A stretch of DNA of 64,000 nt, taken from contig CANLOU010000001.1 in NCBI GenBank assembly GCA_947492995.1, forward strand, positions 1,125,001 to 1,189,000. The letters are read 5' to 3'. The position numbers and the translations under genes were made by a program. Shown piece after piece: positions 26,607 through 35,816 of this stretch. The notes beneath the pieces were generated by a model that made no database searches, had not been told where the DNA came from, and worked only from the letters and a program-made list of their open reading frames with translations. Position 1 is the first letter of the stretch; each line of letters starts with the position of its first letter. This stretch comes from an uncultured Litoreibacter sp. (lineage in GTDB: Bacteria > Pseudomonadota > Alphaproteobacteria > Rhodobacterales > Rhodobacteraceae).

Positions 26607-28175
26607 TTAGCCGCCGTATTGGCGCTCATAGGCGGATTGCATCACGCCAAGAACGTCCTGCAGGCCCATTTGGTTCAGGGTCGCCATGTAGTCGTCCCAA
26701 TCGGCTTCAACGTCGCCTGTGCCCAAAATCCACGCTTGCTGGCGCTCCAGCATATAGTCGCGGATCGAGCCCCAGCTTTTGTCGTAAACCTTCTGCTCGT
26801 CGGTGTTGAACGCGACGCCCAGGAACTGGTCGATCAGGTAGTCGCCTTCGTCATACAAAGCGATGCCTTCCAGCGCGAACTTGTTCGACCACTGCTTCTC
26901 GTATTCGTAGTCTTGGAAGTAACCACGTGCCTGAAGCTGTGCCCCGATGCCGTACAATTGGTTGTTAACGGGTTGGTCGCTGTTCAGCACCTCATCGGTG
27001 AAAACAGGGGCCCCATCAACCATCGTGTAGTGCTCGCCTTCGACGCCAAAGTTGGCCAGGCGGCGGCCTTCTTCGGTGAACCAGAAGTCAAAGTACTTGA
27101 TGGTCTCAACAGGGTGCTCGTTGGTGTGGCCAATGGCCCAGCCGTCGGGCTTGATCGGGATGCGGCGGTGCTCTTCCATCCGCACGCCAGAGATCGACGC
27201 AGGGGGCGCAAACGCCTTGAATGCGAAGCCATCAACCTTGTCGGCAAGCGACGTGTTGTAGCCGGAAGTCGAGGCGAACCAGTCATGCGTGGCGCCGCCC
27301 AAATTCTCCGACAACAGGTAGTCGCGGGATGAACTGCCGCGGGTGAACACCTCGGCATCAATTAACCCCATCTCGTACCAACGGGCCAAATTCTTAATAC
27401 CTTCGCGGTAGCCTTCACCTGCGTAAGGGTGTTTCAACTGGCCGTCATCGACGTAGAAGTCGTGGTATGTGTCGGATCCCGAAGACCGGCCATCCCATAG
27501 GGTCACCAGCCGGATCATTTCGGGCCATTGGCGCGCGAAATAAGGAATTTCGTCCTTCAGCCCGTTGCCATTCGGATCGCCGTCGCGGAAAGCAACAAGC
27601 ACATCTTCATATTCCTGAACGGTTTGCGGCACCTCCAGCCCCAGCTTGTCCAGCCAGTCATAGCGGATGAAGAACGCCCGACCGTATTTGCCGTCCGGCA
27701 GATAGGGGATGTAATACATGTTGCCGTCAGCCGCAGAAATCGCGTTGGCAATCTCGGGGCGGCTCTCAAAGAACGCCTTCAGGTTCGGCGCATGCTCGTC
27801 GATCAGGTCGTTGAGCGGGATGAACGCACCTTCGGGGCCAAACTGGTTCACGAAGTCTTTCAGACGCGAGGACCCAACAATGTCCGGGATCGCACCCGAG
27901 GCCAGCATCAGGTTCAGCGCCTCGGTTTTGCCGGTGTTTTCCTGATCCGACGTGATGTTCGCGCCCACGGTTGCGTCCTGCAGCGAAATGCCGGTCATGG
28001 CGCGCGCCGCCTGTTCCACCGGCCAGTCTTCCTGATAGGTCGGGTAGCGTTTGTGGTTCATCTGAATGGTCAGCGTCAGCGGTTCATCTACAATTTGCAG
28101 ATGCCCGTCAGACAGGGCGGGGGCGGCTAGACCGGTGGTCAGCAAGAGCCCTGATAGAAGTGATAGTTTCCGCAT
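26607..28175 (-). CDS. Alginate-type oligosaccharide-binding protein (AlgQ-like)
   Basis: A 522-residue binding protein with a signal peptide (cut after about residue 22, ALSDG). A calcium-loop-like segment DGDPNGNGLKDE (residues 198-209) corresponds to the EF-hand-like site of Sphingomonas AlgQ1/AlgQ2. The region MYYIPYLPDGKYGRAFFIRYDWLDKLGL is typical of this binding-protein family. It feeds the permease pair at 28205-30080. ATG 28175 is preceded by GGGAGGAA. It lies between the permeases and the PL15 lyase gene, so it probably binds short alginate oligomers; pectic oligomers are the alternative. Confidence 0.85.
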   Translation of the reverse strand: MRKLSLLSGLLLTTGLAAPALSDGHLQIVDEPLTLTIQMNHKRYPTYQEDWPVEQAARAMTGISLQDATVGANITSDQENTGKTEALNLMLASGAIPDIVGSSRLKDFVNQFGPEGAFIPLNDLIDEHAPNLKAFFESRPEIANAISAADGNMYYIPYLPDGKYGRAFFIRYDWLDKLGLEVPQTVQEYEDVLVAFRDGDPNGNGLKDEIPYFARQWPEMIRLVTLWDGRSSGSDTYHDFYVDDGQLKHPYAGEGYREGIKNLARWYEMGLIDAEVFTRGSSSRDYLLSENLGGATHDWFASTSGYNTSLADKVDGFAFKAFAPPASISGVRMEEHRRIPIKPDGWAIGHTNEHPVETIKYFDFWFTEEGRRLANFGVEGEHYTMVDGAPVFTDEVLNSDQPVNNQLYGIGAQLQARGYFQDYEYEKQWSNKFALEGIALYDEGDYLIDQFLGVAFNTDEQKVYDKSWGSIRDYMLERQQAWILGTGDVEADWDDYMATLNQMGLQDVLGVMQSAYERQYGG

Positions 28176-28204
28176 AGTGTTCCTCCCTTTATGCAGTTTT
28201 GAGA

Positions 28205-29086
28205 TCATTCCTTCACACCACCTAACATGATGCCTTTATTGAAGTATTTTTGCAGGAATGGGTAAACCAGCAGCACTGGTATGATGGAGCAGACGATGAT
28301 CGCCGCCGTTACGGTTTCCACCGAATAAGGGGCGTCGATCAGGGTCACGCTGAACTCTTGGTCGTCGGATAGTTTTGCGATTGTGTGGCGCAGGTAGACC
28401 TGCAGCGGCACCTTTTCCTGGTCCTGCAGCAGCACCATTGCCCAGAAGAACCCGTTCCAGCGCGACACGATGCAGAACAGTGCAATCGTGGCAATCGCGG
28501 GCTTGGCCAGCGGCATGTAAACCTTCCACAGCACCTGAAATTCGTTGGCCCCGTCCATGCGCGCGGCCTCTTCAAAGCTGGAGGGCACCCCCTCGAAGAA
28601 GTTGCGCATCAAGATGACGTTGAAGCCGTTCACGGCGAAGCCGATGATGATGCCGAAATAGCTGTCCAGCAGCCCAAGGTCGCGCATGTTCAGGAAGAAC
28701 GGGATCAATCCGGCGTTGAACCACATGGTGAACGCCACCATCAGGTTCCAGAAGCGGCGGCCATAAAGCTGCGGCCGCGACAGCGCGTAGGCGCCCGGAA
28801 TGATGAAGGCCAAAGACATTAACGTCCCGCCGATTGTGTAAATGAAAGTGTTAAGATAGCTGCGCCAGAACGCAGGCTCTGACAGCACCTGTTTGTAGGC
28901 CGCGATGGTTGCGTCCACCGGCGTCAGTACCACATTGCCGGCGCGTGCCTCAAAGCCCGAGCTGAAGGACAACGCCGCGATGTAGATGAACGGGTACAGC
29001 GTCGACAGGGTGAACACGCCCACAAGGAACATGTTCAGATAGACGAACATTTTGTCGTTGCGCGAATAGAGGTTCATGTTTGTCAT
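28205..29086 (-). CDS. Oligouronate ABC transporter permease (AlgM2/LplC-like)
   Basis: A 293-residue permease with six membrane segments, an early FVYLNMFLVGVFTLSTLYPF helix and an EAA loop EEAARMDGANEFQVLWKVYMPLAKP. It belongs to the CUT1 LplC/YtcP branch that also contains AlgM2. The start ATG at 29086 has a strong ribosome site (GGGAGGCAGACAG). It follows the sister permease by 13 bases, in an operon with a binding protein, PL15 lyase and SDR downstream. Confidence 0.88.
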   Translation of the reverse strand: MTNMNLYSRNDKMFVYLNMFLVGVFTLSTLYPFIYIAALSFSSGFEARAGNVVLTPVDATIAAYKQVLSEPAFWRSYLNTFIYTIGGTLMSLAFIIPGAYALSRPQLYGRRFWNLMVAFTMWFNAGLIPFFLNMRDLGLLDSYFGIIIGFAVNGFNVILMRNFFEGVPSSFEEAARMDGANEFQVLWKVYMPLAKPAIATIALFCIVSRWNGFFWAMVLLQDQEKVPLQVYLRHTIAKLSDDQEFSVTLIDAPYSVETVTAAIIVCSIIPVLLVYPFLQKYFNKGIMLGGVKE

Positions 29087-29099
29087 CTGTCTGCCTCCC

Positions 29100-30080
29100 T
29101 CACCACAACGACGTTCTGGAATAGCGCCGCGACAGCGCGTTGGCAGAGATCACCAACACAAACGCAATCACCGCGTTGAACAGCCCCGCCGCAGCGGCGA
29201 AATCATACTGCCCGGCCTGCAGGCCCTGGCGGTAGATGAATGTATTCACCACATCCGCCGTCTCGTAGGTGGCGGGCTGGTAGAGCAGGATAATCATCTC
29301 GAAGCTGACTTCGAGGATGTTGCCGATGCGGATAATCAGCATGATGATGATCGTGGTCATGATCGACGGGATGGTGATCTTCCACATCATCTGCCAGCGG
29401 CTTGCGCCGTCCACGACCGCACTTTCATAAAGCGTGGGCGACACGCCCGCGATGGCGGCCAGATAGACGATGGATTGGAAACCCGCCTCCTGCCAGATGC
29501 CGGTGCCGACAAAGATCGGCCTGAACCATTCGGCCTTGGTCAGGAAGTAGATCGGTTCGACCCCGAACCAACCCAGGAAGGTGTTCACGATCCCCGCGCT
29601 GGGCGAAAACGCCGTGATGACGATGCCCGCAATGATAACAGAGGAGATAAAGTGCGGCAGATACACGATGGTCTGCGACCATTTCTTGTATGTCGCGTTC
29701 AGAATTTCGTTGAACATCAACGCCAGCAAAATAGGGACGGGGAAGCCTATGACCAACGTCCAGAAGCTGATTATGACCGTGTTTCGGATCGCGCGGATGA
29801 ACTGGTCATTGCCGAACAAGGTCTCGAAATGCTCGAACCCGATCCACGGGCTGTTGGCGACGCCTTTGAAGATCGAATAGTCCTTAAACGCGACCTGAAG
29901 GCCGTACATCGGCTTATAAAGAAACAGCAAAAGCCAGATAATCAGCGGCAGCAGCATCACGTAAAGCTGCCATTCGCGTTTCAGATGATCGACGACGCGA
30001 TCCATGCCCTTTGGCGGGGCGTAGGGGTCCTCGACCGGCACAGGCTCCACGATGGGGGCGTTATGCGGGCTCATCGTCAT
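29100..30080 (-). CDS. Oligouronate ABC transporter permease (AlgM1/LplB-like)
   Basis: A 326-residue permease with a proline-rich cytoplasmic N-terminal extension of about 35 residues, then helix LYVMLLPLIIWLLLFLY. The EAA loop is ESAVVDGASRWQMMWKITIPSI. The LplB/AlgM1 group typically has this longer N-terminus. Its start overlaps the ATPase stop by four bases (ATGA), so the two are coupled. Confidence 0.88.
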   Translation of the reverse strand: MTMSPHNAPIVEPVPVEDPYAPPKGMDRVVDHLKREWQLYVMLLPLIIWLLLFLYKPMYGLQVAFKDYSIFKGVANSPWIGFEHFETLFGNDQFIRAIRNTVIISFWTLVIGFPVPILLALMFNEILNATYKKWSQTIVYLPHFISSVIIAGIVITAFSPSAGIVNTFLGWFGVEPIYFLTKAEWFRPIFVGTGIWQEAGFQSIVYLAAIAGVSPTLYESAVVDGASRWQMMWKITIPSIMTTIIIMLIIRIGNILEVSFEMIILLYQPATYETADVVNTFIYRQGLQAGQYDFAAAAGLFNAVIAFVLVISANALSRRYSRTSLW

Positions 30081-31180
30081 ACCGCGCGGTCCTGACCGGG
30101 CAGGGCGTCGCCCGTTTCGCCGTCAAAGACGCGGATCAGGTCGGGGTCGATGGTGAAGCCCGTCACCGCATCCAGCTTGGAGATCTGGCCGATGGTTTCC
30201 GATTTGATGACAAACGGTACGCCGTCCAGCAGGGCATGCAGCAATGCCTCGGACCCCAGCGTTTCGACCAGATCAATTTCCAGCGGCACTTGGTTTTTGT
30301 CGCCTTTCGTCGCGATGGTCACATATTCGGGCCGGATGCCCAGCACCAGCTTGCGGCCTTCGTCATTTTGCAGCGCATCCAGCTTGGGCAGGTCAATCAC
30401 CGTGCCGCCAACCAAGGCCTGCGGGCCGTTCGCGCCCTTTGCCAAGACCGCTTGCACTTGGTTCATCGGCGGTGAGCCAAGGAAGCCCGCCACAAAGGTG
30501 TTCACCGGGTTCACGAACAATTCCATGGGCGTGCCCGATTGCTCAATCCGCCCGTCATTCATCACCACGATGCGGTCGGCCAGCGTCATCGCCTCCACCT
30601 GATCGTGGGTCACGTAAATCGAGGTCACGCCAAGGCGTTTGTGCAGCCGCTTGATCTCGGCGCGCATCTGGGTGCGCAGCTTGGCGTCAAGGTTGGAAAG
30701 GGGCTCGTCAAACAGGAAGACCTTTGGCCGCCGCACAATCGCGCGGCCCATGGCGACGCGTTGGCGCTGCCCGCCGGACAGATCAGCCGGGCGGCGCTCC
30801 AGATAGTCGGTAAGGCCCAAAATTCCCGCGACCTCATCGACTGAAGACGCAATCGCTTCCTTGCTTTCGCGCCGGATGCGCAGGCCGAAGGCAATGTTTT
30901 CGGACACGTTCAGATGCGGGTACAGCGCGTAGTTCTGGAACACCATCGCCACGTCGCGGTCCTTGGGCGCGGTGCGGTTCATGACGCGGTCGTCAATCGT
31001 CAGCTTTCCGTCCGAGATTTCCTCAAGCCCTGCAATCATGCGCAGTGTCGTGGATTTTCCGCAGCCCGAGGGGCCAACCAGCACCACAAATTCTTGGCTC
31101 TGTACCTCCAGGTCGATGCTATGCACCACCTGCACCGCGCCGTATCTTTTGGTAATGCTTTCTAAATTTACCCCGGTCAT
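30077..31180 (-). CDS. Oligouronate ABC transporter ATP-binding protein (AlgS/UgpC-like)
   Basis: A 367-residue MalK-type ATPase. Walker A is GPSGCGKST, the signature is LSGGQRQR and Walker B is VFLFDEP, followed by THDQ and a TOBE-type C-terminus (GIRPEYVTI). The start at 31180 is chosen because GGGAGGACGC lies directly upstream; a longer start at 31222 lacks one. First gene of the six-gene alginate operon, divergent from the glucarate-dehydratase-like gene, and expected to be controlled by the operator at 31289. Confidence 0.9.
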   Translation of the reverse strand: MTGVNLESITKRYGAVQVVHSIDLEVQSQEFVVLVGPSGCGKSTTLRMIAGLEEISDGKLTIDDRVMNRTAPKDRDVAMVFQNYALYPHLNVSENIAFGLRIRRESKEAIASSVDEVAGILGLTDYLERRPADLSGGQRQRVAMGRAIVRRPKVFLFDEPLSNLDAKLRTQMRAEIKRLHKRLGVTSIYVTHDQVEAMTLADRIVVMNDGRIEQSGTPMELFVNPVNTFVAGFLGSPPMNQVQAVLAKGANGPQALVGGTVIDLPKLDALQNDEGRKLVLGIRPEYVTIATKGDKNQVPLEIDLVETLGSEALLHALLDGVPFVIKSETIGQISKLDAVTGFTIDPDLIRVFDGETGDALPGQDRAV

Positions 31181-31288
31181 GCGTCCTCCCAGACGTCGCA
31201 TTTCGCAAATTGGGGTAGGCATCGTTTGATACGATTCTGCCTTATTTGTCTGGCCTCGCGGCCGTCCAAGTCCCTTGCTTTATAAAAC

Positions 31289-31302
31289 TGGTATACTAGT
31301 AT
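31289..31302. promoter_or_regulatory. Putative GntR/UxuR-type operator between the alginate operon and the dehydratase gene
   Basis: TGGTATACTAGTAT is the exact reverse complement of the site at 12397-12410. A plausible promoter towards the dehydratase is TTGCTT (31275-31280), 16 bases, TAGTAT (31297-31302), so the site covers the -10. It may act on both divergent operons. Confidence 0.72.
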
Positions 31303-31349
31303 CTGAGAATCGGCAAATGAAATTTGCGCATAGTCTGGGAGGGCAACGC

Positions 31350-32600
31350 ATGAAAGTCGCCAACGTCAAAATCACGCCGATTGCGATCCCTGATGTGCCG
31401 TTGGTCAACACCAAGGGTGTCCACCCGCATGTCTTCCTGCGTGCCATCATCGAGGTGGAAACCGACACCGGGCTTGTGGGCCTTGGGGAAGCCTATGGTG
31501 CCAAACGCACCCTCACCGGGTTGCAAAAAGTGGCCCCCACGCTTGACGGCCTCGACCCTTACAACCTGCGCGATTTGCGCGCCCGCGTGGAACAGGCGTT
31601 GCCCGGTAGCGGCGGCGTCAACGCGCCCACCGCGCTTGCCGATCACAAGGTGATCGACGTGGTCTATTCCGCGTTCGAAATCGCCTGCCTCGACCTGCGC
31701 GGCAAGGAAGTCGACCGCCCGCTTTACGATCTTTTGGGCGGCGCGGTCCGCAAAGACATCCCCTTCGGCGGGTACCTGTTTTACAAATTTGCCAAGCTGC
31801 CCGGTGCCGTTGGTCCCGACATTTTCGGCGAGGTCATGACCCCCGATGCCATGGTCGAAGAAGCCCGCGAGCTGATCGGCGCGCATGGCTACAAATCCCT
31901 CAAACTCAAAGGCGGCGTGCTGCATCCCGACGAAGAGGTCGAGACGATGCTCAAGCTGCGCGAGGCCTTCCCCGACCACGGATTGCGCATCGACCCGATG
32001 GGCGCGTGGACCGTGCCGACGGCCAAGAAGGTCGTCGATCAACTGGACGGTGTGCTCGAATATCTCGAAGACCCCTGCCGGGGCATGGACGCCATGGCCG
32101 AACTGTCCGCGCTGATCGACATGCCGCTGGCCACCAATCTTGTCGTCGTCGAGTTCGAAGAGGTGATCGAGGCCGTCAAGAAGGACGCGGTGCAGATCAT
32201 CCTGTCCGATCACCACTACTGGCGCGGGGCCACTGGCGCGATCCATCTGGGCGAGATGTGCCGCGCCGCGGGGCTTGGCGTGTCGATGCATTCCAACTCC
32301 CATCTTGGCATCAGCCTCGCCGCGATGTGCCACGTCGCCGCCGCCACGCCCAACCTGACCTATGACTGCGACACGCATTACCCGTGGTACACCAAGGAGA
32401 TCATCAAGGGCGGCCGCGTCACCTTTAAGGACGGCATGCTGCGGGTGCCCGAGGGTCCGGGCCTTGGCGTCGAATTGGACCACGAGGCCGTGGCCGAGCT
32501 GCACACGCTTTACAAGGAACAAATGGTCGTCGACCGCGACGACACTGACGAAATGCTGAAATACATTCCCGACTATGTTCGAAAGGTGCCGCGCTGGTAG
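31350..32600 (+). CDS. Glucarate-dehydratase-like enolase-superfamily enzyme
   Basis: A 416-residue enzyme of the mandelate racemase/GlucD branch. The catalytic KxK is K185-L-K187. Metal ligands read as D215, E240 and N263, and the second base pair is D287 with H314 in MHSNSHLGISLAAM, the GlucD signature. Glucarate dehydratases turn glucarate or idarate into 5-keto-4-deoxyglucarate. In this regulon it may instead act on another aldarate produced from uronates. ATG 31350 follows GGGAGGG; an operator and promoter lie just upstream, and the GntR gene follows 79 bases later. Confidence 0.85.
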   Translation: MKVANVKITPIAIPDVPLVNTKGVHPHVFLRAIIEVETDTGLVGLGEAYGAKRTLTGLQKVAPTLDGLDPYNLRDLRARVEQALPGSGGVNAPTALADHKVIDVVYSAFEIACLDLRGKEVDRPLYDLLGGAVRKDIPFGGYLFYKFAKLPGAVGPDIFGEVMTPDAMVEEARELIGAHGYKSLKLKGGVLHPDEEVETMLKLREAFPDHGLRIDPMGAWTVPTAKKVVDQLDGVLEYLEDPCRGMDAMAELSALIDMPLATNLVVVEFEEVIEAVKKDAVQIILSDHHYWRGATGAIHLGEMCRAAGLGVSMHSNSHLGISLAAMCHVAAATPNLTYDCDTHYPWYTKEIIKGGRVTFKDGMLRVPEGPGLGVELDHEAVAELHTLYKEQMVVDRDDTDEMLKYIPDYVRKVPRW

Positions 32601-32679
32601 ACCGACATCAGCGACCACAGGGGATAGCTTTTCGCAAAGATTTCCCCTAAGGAACGCTGCAATTCAGGAGAGAAGACAC

Positions 32680-33363
32680 ATGCAACATCTCGCAGAGGTT
32701 CAGGAACGCCGCACCAGCGCCGACGTTGTGTTTGACTATTTGTACGAACAAATCTCCTCCCTCGACCTCATGCCCGGCGACAAAATTTCCGAAGCCGAGA
32801 TTGCGTCAAAATTCGGGGTCTCCCGCCAGCCCGTGCGCGACGCGTTCAGCCGTTTGGGCAATCTCGATCTGCTGCTGATCCGGCCCCAAAAGGCGACCGT
32901 CGTTAAGAAGTTCTCGCTCGACGCGATCATGTCCGCCCGCTTCGTGCGTTTGTCTGTGGAGCTTGAGGTTTTGCAGCGCGCGCTGGACGCGTGGGACGGC
33001 TCGCTTCTGTCAAAATTCGAAGATAGTCTGGCGCTGCAGCACAAGGCCTACAAGGCCGAGGATGTCGACGAATTCCATGCGCAGGATTACCAGTTTCACA
33101 AGCTTTTGTGCCGCGCCGCCAATTCGGATTTCGCTTTCGGGATCATCCAGAAAAACAAGGCGGTTGTGGACCGGCTCTGCGTGCTCAGCCTAACGGCCGA
33201 TGACGGGATGCAGGCCCTCATCAAGGACCACGAGACGCTGATCGAGCAGATGAAAAGCGGCGATTGCGAAGGCCTGCGTGCCACCATCCGCCAGCACTTG
33301 TCACGCCTCGATGGGACCATCGACGACATCTACAAAAAGCACGCCGAGTTTTTCGAATCCTAA
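32680..33363 (+). CDS. GntR-family (FCD-type) transcriptional regulator, probable uronate regulon repressor
   Basis: A 227-residue regulator. The winged helix spans about residues 15-75 (LMPGDKISEAEIASKFGVSRQPVRDAF), followed by a helical FCD effector domain containing D, H and H positions (AQDYQFHKLLC and RQHLSRLD). FadR/UxuR-type proteins with this layout bind palindromes like those at 12397, 16261 and 31289. Its own gene follows the dehydratase under that operator, suggesting autoregulation. The ligand is probably a uronate pathway intermediate. ATG 32680 is preceded by AGGAGAGAAG. Confidence 0.85.
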   Translation: MQHLAEVQERRTSADVVFDYLYEQISSLDLMPGDKISEAEIASKFGVSRQPVRDAFSRLGNLDLLLIRPQKATVVKKFSLDAIMSARFVRLSVELEVLQRALDAWDGSLLSKFEDSLALQHKAYKAEDVDEFHAQDYQFHKLLCRAANSDFAFGIIQKNKAVVDRLCVLSLTADDGMQALIKDHETLIEQMKSGDCEGLRATIRQHLSRLDGTIDDIYKKHAEFFES

Positions 33364-34550
33364 CGCAGCACCGCGTTTGTATTCAGCAGGTATTGCGAGA
33401 AAATCGGGCTGCATGCGGCGCCCACTTCGCGGGCCGTGCCGCCGACGCTGCCCGCCTCAATCACCGGTGCGATCAACCCACGCGTGTCCTGGTTCGAGAT
33501 GTAGCGCTGCGTGCGTTTTACCAGCGTGTCTTTCACGTCCTGCGGCATGGCCCCGTCGATCAGGATCGCCTCAAAATCAATGACCGAACAGGTGGACAGG
33601 CTGGCCTTGGCCAGCTCCTGTGCGGTCTGTCTGATCCACGGCTCGACGTAGCGCGCATATTGGGACCAGTCGTCGTTGGTCCACAGCCCGCTCGGGTCCA
33701 TGCCAACCTCTTGCAATCGCGCCTCCAACAAGTGGATCGACGCAATATCAACCAGCTGCCGGCTTTCGCCATTTGGCCCCACGCTGCGCAGTGAGCCCAA
33801 TGCGCCCGCGTTGCCTTGGTGGCCCTCATAAACGGAATGGTTCAACACGATCCCGCCGCCCACAAAAGCCGCCAGAAAGAAGTAGGCGTAGTCGCGAAAT
33901 TCCTTGCCGCGCCCGTATACATGTTCCGCGCGGCAGGCGGCGGTGGCGTCATTCACCACAAAGACCGGAAGGTCCGAGAATTCGGCAATGCGGTCCTCGA
34001 AACTGGTGTCCTTCCACAGCTTGAAATCATCAGCGGGGGCGCCCACCAGTTCGTGCCAGTTCCACAGCTCAAACGGGGCGGCCACGCCGATCCCGCAAAG
34101 CCGCTCGCGCTGGGTGTCATTCAATGTGCCCGACAGTTGCGCCACGGCCTCCTCAAGAAACGTGAACACGGCGGCGGGCATCGGGTAGGCATACCGCGTC
34201 TGCATCTCGCCGCGCACCTCGCCGGTGAAATCCATCAGCACAATTTTGGCGCTGCGCCGCCCGATATTTGCGCCCAACGAGAACACGCCGTCCGGGGCCA
34301 GCCCCATCGGCACCGACGGTTTGCCCACCTTGCCGCGCACTGGCTTGCCACGGGCCAAAAGCCCGTCCTTTTCCAGCTTGCGCAAGATCACCGAAACCGT
34401 CTGCGGGGACAGCCCCGCACGACGTGCCAGATCACTGCCGGGCATCGCGCCGTTGCGCTGCAACATGGAAAGAAGCAGGCGCTCGTTATAGTCGCGCAAA
34501 CCGCTCTGGTTTGCGCCGCCACTTAGCGATCTGATCTTCGTTCCATCCAT
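33360..34550 (-). CDS. ROK-family transcriptional regulator, FrcR-like
   Basis: A 396-residue protein. The N-terminal helix-turn-helix (LARRAGLSPQTVSVILRKLEKDGLL, about 40-65) is joined to a ROK sugar-kinase-like domain with GVAAPFE, VVNDATAACRAEH and GGGIVLNHSVYEGHQGNAGALG. The usual ROK zinc motif CxCGxxGCxE does not follow; the equivalent stretch has no cysteine. It is divergent from frcB, as is a ROK-type repressor gene in related frc loci, and an AATAAA inverted repeat lies between them. Likely a fructose/ribose/mannose-responsive repressor of frcBCAK. It overlaps the GntR gene end by four bases. Confidence 0.82.
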   Translation of the reverse strand: MDGTKIRSLSGGANQSGLRDYNERLLLSMLQRNGAMPGSDLARRAGLSPQTVSVILRKLEKDGLLARGKPVRGKVGKPSVPMGLAPDGVFSLGANIGRRSAKIVLMDFTGEVRGEMQTRYAYPMPAAVFTFLEEAVAQLSGTLNDTQRERLCGIGVAAPFELWNWHELVGAPADDFKLWKDTSFEDRIAEFSDLPVFVVNDATAACRAEHVYGRGKEFRDYAYFFLAAFVGGGIVLNHSVYEGHQGNAGALGSLRSVGPNGESRQLVDIASIHLLEARLQEVGMDPSGLWTNDDWSQYARYVEPWIRQTAQELAKASLSTCSVIDFEAILIDGAMPQDVKDTLVKRTQRYISNQDTRGLIAPVIEAGSVGGTAREVGAACSPIFSQYLLNTNAVLR

Positions 34551-34604
34551 GCAGGGTTACCTATCTGCAATACGGGGATGGGGAAAGGTGGCACGAGTCT
34601 AATT

Positions 34605-34621
34605 AATAAATCAAGTTTATT
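34605..34621. promoter_or_regulatory. Possible ROK operator upstream of frcB
   Basis: AATAAA-N5-TTTATT in an AT-rich patch with a further TTTATTTATT. A TTGACG (-35-like) follows at 34628. The shape fits AT-rich inverted repeats used by NagC/Mlc-type regulators; the match is suggestive only. Confidence 0.5.
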
Positions 34622-34706
34622 TATTTATTGACGCCCGCCGCGAATCCTGTTTCCCTAAGGGCAGCTTACCAATCGGTGGGCGCAAAATTCGTCTTGGGAG
34701 GACTCT

Positions 34707-35726
34707 ATGAAGAAGCTACTTATCAGCACCGCCGTGGCCGCAACTGCAATGACCGGGGCCGCATTCGCTGACGGTCACTCCGTCACCGCTTGCCTGATTA
34801 CAAAAACCGACACCAACCCGTTCTTTGTGAAAATGAAGGAAGGTGCGACCGCCAAGGCTGAAGAACTCGGCATGACGCTGAAATCTTTCGCGGGCAAGGT
34901 GGATGGCGACCACGAAACACAGGTCGCCGCGATTGAAACCTGCATCGCCGACGGCGCAAAGGGCATCCTGCTAACCGCGTCGGACACGTCCTCCATCGTG
35001 TCCTCGGTCCAGCAAGCGCGTGACGCGGGCCTCCTTGTGATCGCGCTCGACACGCCGCTGTCGCCGATTGATGCGGCTGACGCAACCTTCGCAACCGACA
35101 ACTTTCTGGCGGGCGAGCTGATCGGCCAATGGGCCGCTGCGTCGCTCGGTGACGAGGCCGCCAACGCCAAAATCGCCATGCTCGATCTGGCCGTATCCCA
35201 GCCCACCGTGGGCGTGCTGCGTGACCAGGGCTTCCTGCAAGGCTTCGGCATCGACCTCAACGATCCCAACGTGAACGGCGACGAAGATGATCCACGGATC
35301 GTCGGCAACGACGTCACCCAGGGCAACGAGGAAGGCGGCCGCCGCGCGATGGAAAATCTGCTGGCCAAAGACTCCGGCATCAACGTTGTCTACACCATCA
35401 ACGAGCCTGCCGCGGCTGGCGCATATGAGGCGCTGAAGGCGTTTGGTCGTGAAAACGACGTGCTGATCGTGTCCGTCGATGGCGGCTGCCCCGGCGTGCA
35501 GAACGTCAAGGACGGCGTCATCGGGGCCACGTCGCAGCAATACCCGCTGCTGATGGCTTCCAAAGGCGTCGAGGCGATTGCCGCCTGGGCCAAAGACGGC
35601 ACCAAGCCCGCCACAACGCCCGGCAAGGACTTCTTTGACACCGGCGTTGCTTTGGTCACCGACCAGCCGGCCGAAGGCGTCGACAGCATCGACACCGACG
35701 AGGGCACCAATCTCTGCTGGGGCTAA
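34707..35726 (+). CDS. frcB: Fructose/ribose/mannose ABC substrate-binding protein FrcB
   Basis: A 339-residue periplasmic binding protein with a signal peptide (to about AAFADG). The mature start [19 protein letters not shown] is nearly identical to Sinorhizobium FrcB as I recall it. Further matches include [44 protein letters not shown] and the C-terminal CWG. It binds a monosaccharide for FrcCA. A hairpin follows before frcC, which would keep FrcB in excess. SD is GGGAGG. Confidence 0.93.
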   Translation: MKKLLISTAVAATAMTGAAFADGHSVTACLITKTDTNPFFVKMKEGATAKAEELGMTLKSFAGKVDGDHETQVAAIETCIADGAKGILLTASDTSSIVSSVQQARDAGLLVIALDTPLSPIDAADATFATDNFLAGELIGQWAAASLGDEAANAKIAMLDLAVSQPTVGVLRDQGFLQGFGIDLNDPNVNGDEDDPRIVGNDVTQGNEEGGRRAMENLLAKDSGINVVYTINEPAAAGAYEALKAFGRENDVLIVSVDGGCPGVQNVKDGVIGATSQQYPLLMASKGVEAIAAWAKDGTKPATTPGKDFFDTGVALVTDQPAEGVDSIDTDEGTNLCWG

Positions 35727-35758
35727 TCGCACCCAACTCAGCTAAGCTCACTTCTGAA

Positions 35759-35784
35759 GGGGGCGGATTCGTCCGCCCCCTTTT
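35759..35784 (+). terminator. Hairpin/partial terminator between frcB and frcC
   Basis: GGGGGCGGA (35759-35767), loop TTCG, TCCGCCCCC (35772-35780), then TTTT. It lies 33 bases after the frcB stop and 32 before frcC, giving a strong stem with a UUCG-type loop. Partial read-through would supply frcCAK. Confidence 0.85.
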
Positions 35785-35816
35785 CACTACCGCAACTCAA
35801 TTCGGGGGAGGGACCA

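Noticed and set aside
29076-30095. 339-codon frame on the plus strand opposite the LplB-like permease
   Set aside because: Antisense shadow with a charge-rich, low-complexity translation; the minus strand encodes a clear permease.
31296-32618. 440-codon open frame on the minus strand opposite the dehydratase gene
   Set aside because: GC-rich antisense shadow; the plus strand has a complete GlucD-like active site and a good ribosome site.
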